Positions 6,601 to 7,344 of a DNA stretch of 7,344 bases are shown piece by piece. The notes beneath the pieces were generated by a model that worked only from the letters and a program-made list of their open reading frames with translations, was not told the DNA's origin and searched no databases. Positions within the stretch are counted from its first letter, which is position 1. Every line of letters starts with the position of its first letter. The translations under genes and the position numbers were made by a program. The DNA lies in contig JAILDR010000112.1 in the NCBI GenBank assembly GCA_024689285.1, forward strand, positions 1 through 7,344, given 5' to 3'. This stretch comes from Bacteroidales bacterium. Lineage in GTDB: Bacteria > Bacteroidota > Bacteroidia > Bacteroidales > F082.

Positions 6601-6667
6601 ATAAGCTATTTCCACCTCGGCCAAAACAAATAGCTGCAAAACTGCCAAACGTCTTTCAAAATCTCTT

Positions 6668-7072
6668 TCATTTCTTCACTGGTATTTCAAGAATGCCTTC
6701 CACCTCATGCGGCACAAATGGCCCCTCCTTGCACTCGAATATCACACTCGATTCCAGTGCCGCTATGGTGTGCCACACGTTCTTGCCGATATTCACGCCA
6801 TACAACCCTTTCAAAGGGTCTAATACGGTGCTTTCAATCACCGTGCCGTCGTCGTTATAAGTGGTCACCCTCACCCGGCCTCTCAGCAGGATGAAGGCCT
6901 CTTCTTTGGTGGGATGCCTGTGGATAGGTATCTCCGCACCTGGCTCCACCGCATTCAAAAACCTGTGGCACTTCTCGTCCAACGATTGATGAAAGTTCAG
7001 GTTCATCCTGAGCCGTGGCGATGCCTTGGCCTTGGCCGAAAGCTCATCCAATATCTTGTCGTCGATAATCAT
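6668..7072 (-). CDS. WbuC-family cupin-fold metalloprotein
   Basis: 134 aa from the ATG at 7072. The protein reads as a WbuC-family cupin: a RMNLNFHQSLDEKCHRFLNAV segment begins near residue 22, then cupin motif 1 with metal ligands H51 and H53 and a Glu at 57/58 followed by G65 (PIHRHPTKEEAFILLRG), and a second motif ending in WHTI with ligand H101. The family takes its name from a gene in O-antigen clusters of enteric bacteria; its exact reaction is not established, and a small-molecule isomerase or dioxygenase-like role in cell-surface sugar metabolism is usually supposed. A longer start at 7129 would add 19 residues that overlap the upstream gene and do not look like the family, so 7072 is preferred. 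It starts five bases after the stop of the upstream gene, suggesting cotranscription. It is more G+C-rich than the defence genes (32 of 60 in 6901-6960). Confidence 0.85.
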   Translation of the reverse strand: MIIDDKILDELSAKAKASPRLRMNLNFHQSLDEKCHRFLNAVEPGAEIPIHRHPTKEEAFILLRGRVRVTTYNDDGTVIESTVLDPLKGLYGVNIGKNVWHTIAALESSVIFECKEGPFVPHEVEGILEIPVKK

Positions 7073-7077
7073 AAGCC

Positions 7078-7344
7078 TTATGCGAGTCCGAAAATATCCC
7101 TCAACAACCCCGTGAAATCCTTCATCCACATGGCAGGGATTCCTTGCCCCCGCATCATATTCTTCCCGTCTATCGGGCTTTTCTCCACTTCGCTGACAAA
7201 GGCACGCAAACGTTCCTTAATCGTGTCGTTGACCTCAAACCGCTCGCTTCCGTTAAACACGTAGGCCAAGCGATACACATCCTTCTTGTGCTTGTCGATG
7301 TCTTTCTGGTCAACGGGGTCGCCTTTTTCTTTCAGCCGCTGGTT
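7078..7344 (-). CDS. Probable AbiEii/MenT-like nucleotidyltransferase, C-terminal part
   Basis: Partial: the frame is open to the window edge (88 visible codons), and the internal GTG at 7278 is not a credible start. The visible part begins NQRLKEKGDPVDQKDIDKHK and continues KDVYRLAYV, then a helical tail ending in FGLA. The pattern of a short charged loop, D-I-x-K-H-x-x-D-V-x-R-L and a final short helix around an LL-x-x-I-F-x-L motif is the usual C terminus of Bacteroidetes proteins annotated as AbiEii/AbiGii nucleotidyltransferase toxins. The catalytic nucleotidyltransferase motifs would lie outside the window, so activity cannot be judged. An AbiEi-type antitoxin gene would be expected further upstream if this is a type IV toxin-antitoxin pair. 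Confidence 0.55.
   Translation of the reverse strand, partial: NQRLKEKGDPVDQKDIDKHKKDVYRLAYVFNGSERFEVNDTIKERLRAFVSEVEKSPIDGKNMMRGQGIPAMWMKDFTGLLRDIFGLA

Larger units (their letters stand above)
6311..6667. other. 357-bp intergenic region upstream of the Gabija-like operon
   Basis: No convincing intact gene lies here. From right to left it contains a short tail after the cupin stop, a run of heptamers (6566-6600), a 27-codon P-loop mini-ORF (6465-6548), a block with overlapping inverted repeats (6402-6447), a candidate -7 box (6390-6397) and an A/T-rich leader before the nuclease ATG. On the minus strand, short open stretches continue in shifting frames up to a TAA at 6330-6328, which is what a decayed gene or a structured non-coding element could both produce. 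Confidence 0.7.

Noticed and set aside
6668..7129. Longer start at 7129 for the cupin gene
   Set aside because: The extra 19 residues overlap the upstream reading frame and do not resemble the family N terminus; the ATG at 7072 follows the upstream stop by five bases and gives the usual length.

Overview
The window is a leftward-transcribed (minus-strand) stretch, most likely from a Bacteroidales genome (Bacteroides/Prevotella/Parabacteroides type). This rests on three things: genes preceded by A/T-rich leaders rather than Shine-Dalgarno sequences, a TAnnTTTG-type -7 box upstream of the main operon, and AbiEii-like and WbuC-like proteins that read like Bacteroidetes versions. No rRNA, tRNA, CRISPR array, transposase or phage structural gene was seen. 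The organism call is an inference without a database search.

Layout, in transcription order from the right edge: (1) the 3' end of a probable AbiEii/MenT-type nucleotidyltransferase gene cut by the window edge (7078-7344); (2) five bases on, a WbuC-family cupin gene (6668-7072); (3) a 357-bp gap with tandem heptamers, a possible hairpin, a P-loop-encoding mini-ORF that may be a gene remnant, and a candidate promoter; (4) a tight four-gene operon (61-6310): an OLD-family ATPase/TOPRIM nuclease (GajA-like), a UvrD-like SF1 helicase (GajB-like) overlapping it by 11 bp, a 235-aa helical protein with an R-N-x4-H HEPN-type motif, and a 493-aa fusion of a RibD-like zinc deaminase, a GHKL-type ATPase domain and a winged helix; (5) at the left edge a duplicated 36-bp element made of direct and inverted copies of an 11-12-mer, whose first copy encodes the last ten residues of the fusion protein and its stop codon.

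The first two operon genes match the architecture of the Gabija anti-phage system (GajA nuclease plus GajB helicase), although both proteins are longer than the characterised pair. The unusual part is that the operon continues into a putative HEPN RNase and a deaminase-ATPase-wHTH fusion. In the fusion, the deaminase occupies the place where relatives of the C-terminal part usually carry an AlbA_2/Schlafen-like domain. Because GajA has been reported to be inhibited by nucleotides, a nucleotide deaminase in the same operon suggests a working hypothesis: the fusion alters nucleotide pools, or senses infection, and licenses GajA/HEPN attack. Two abutting, independent defence modules are an equally reasonable reading.
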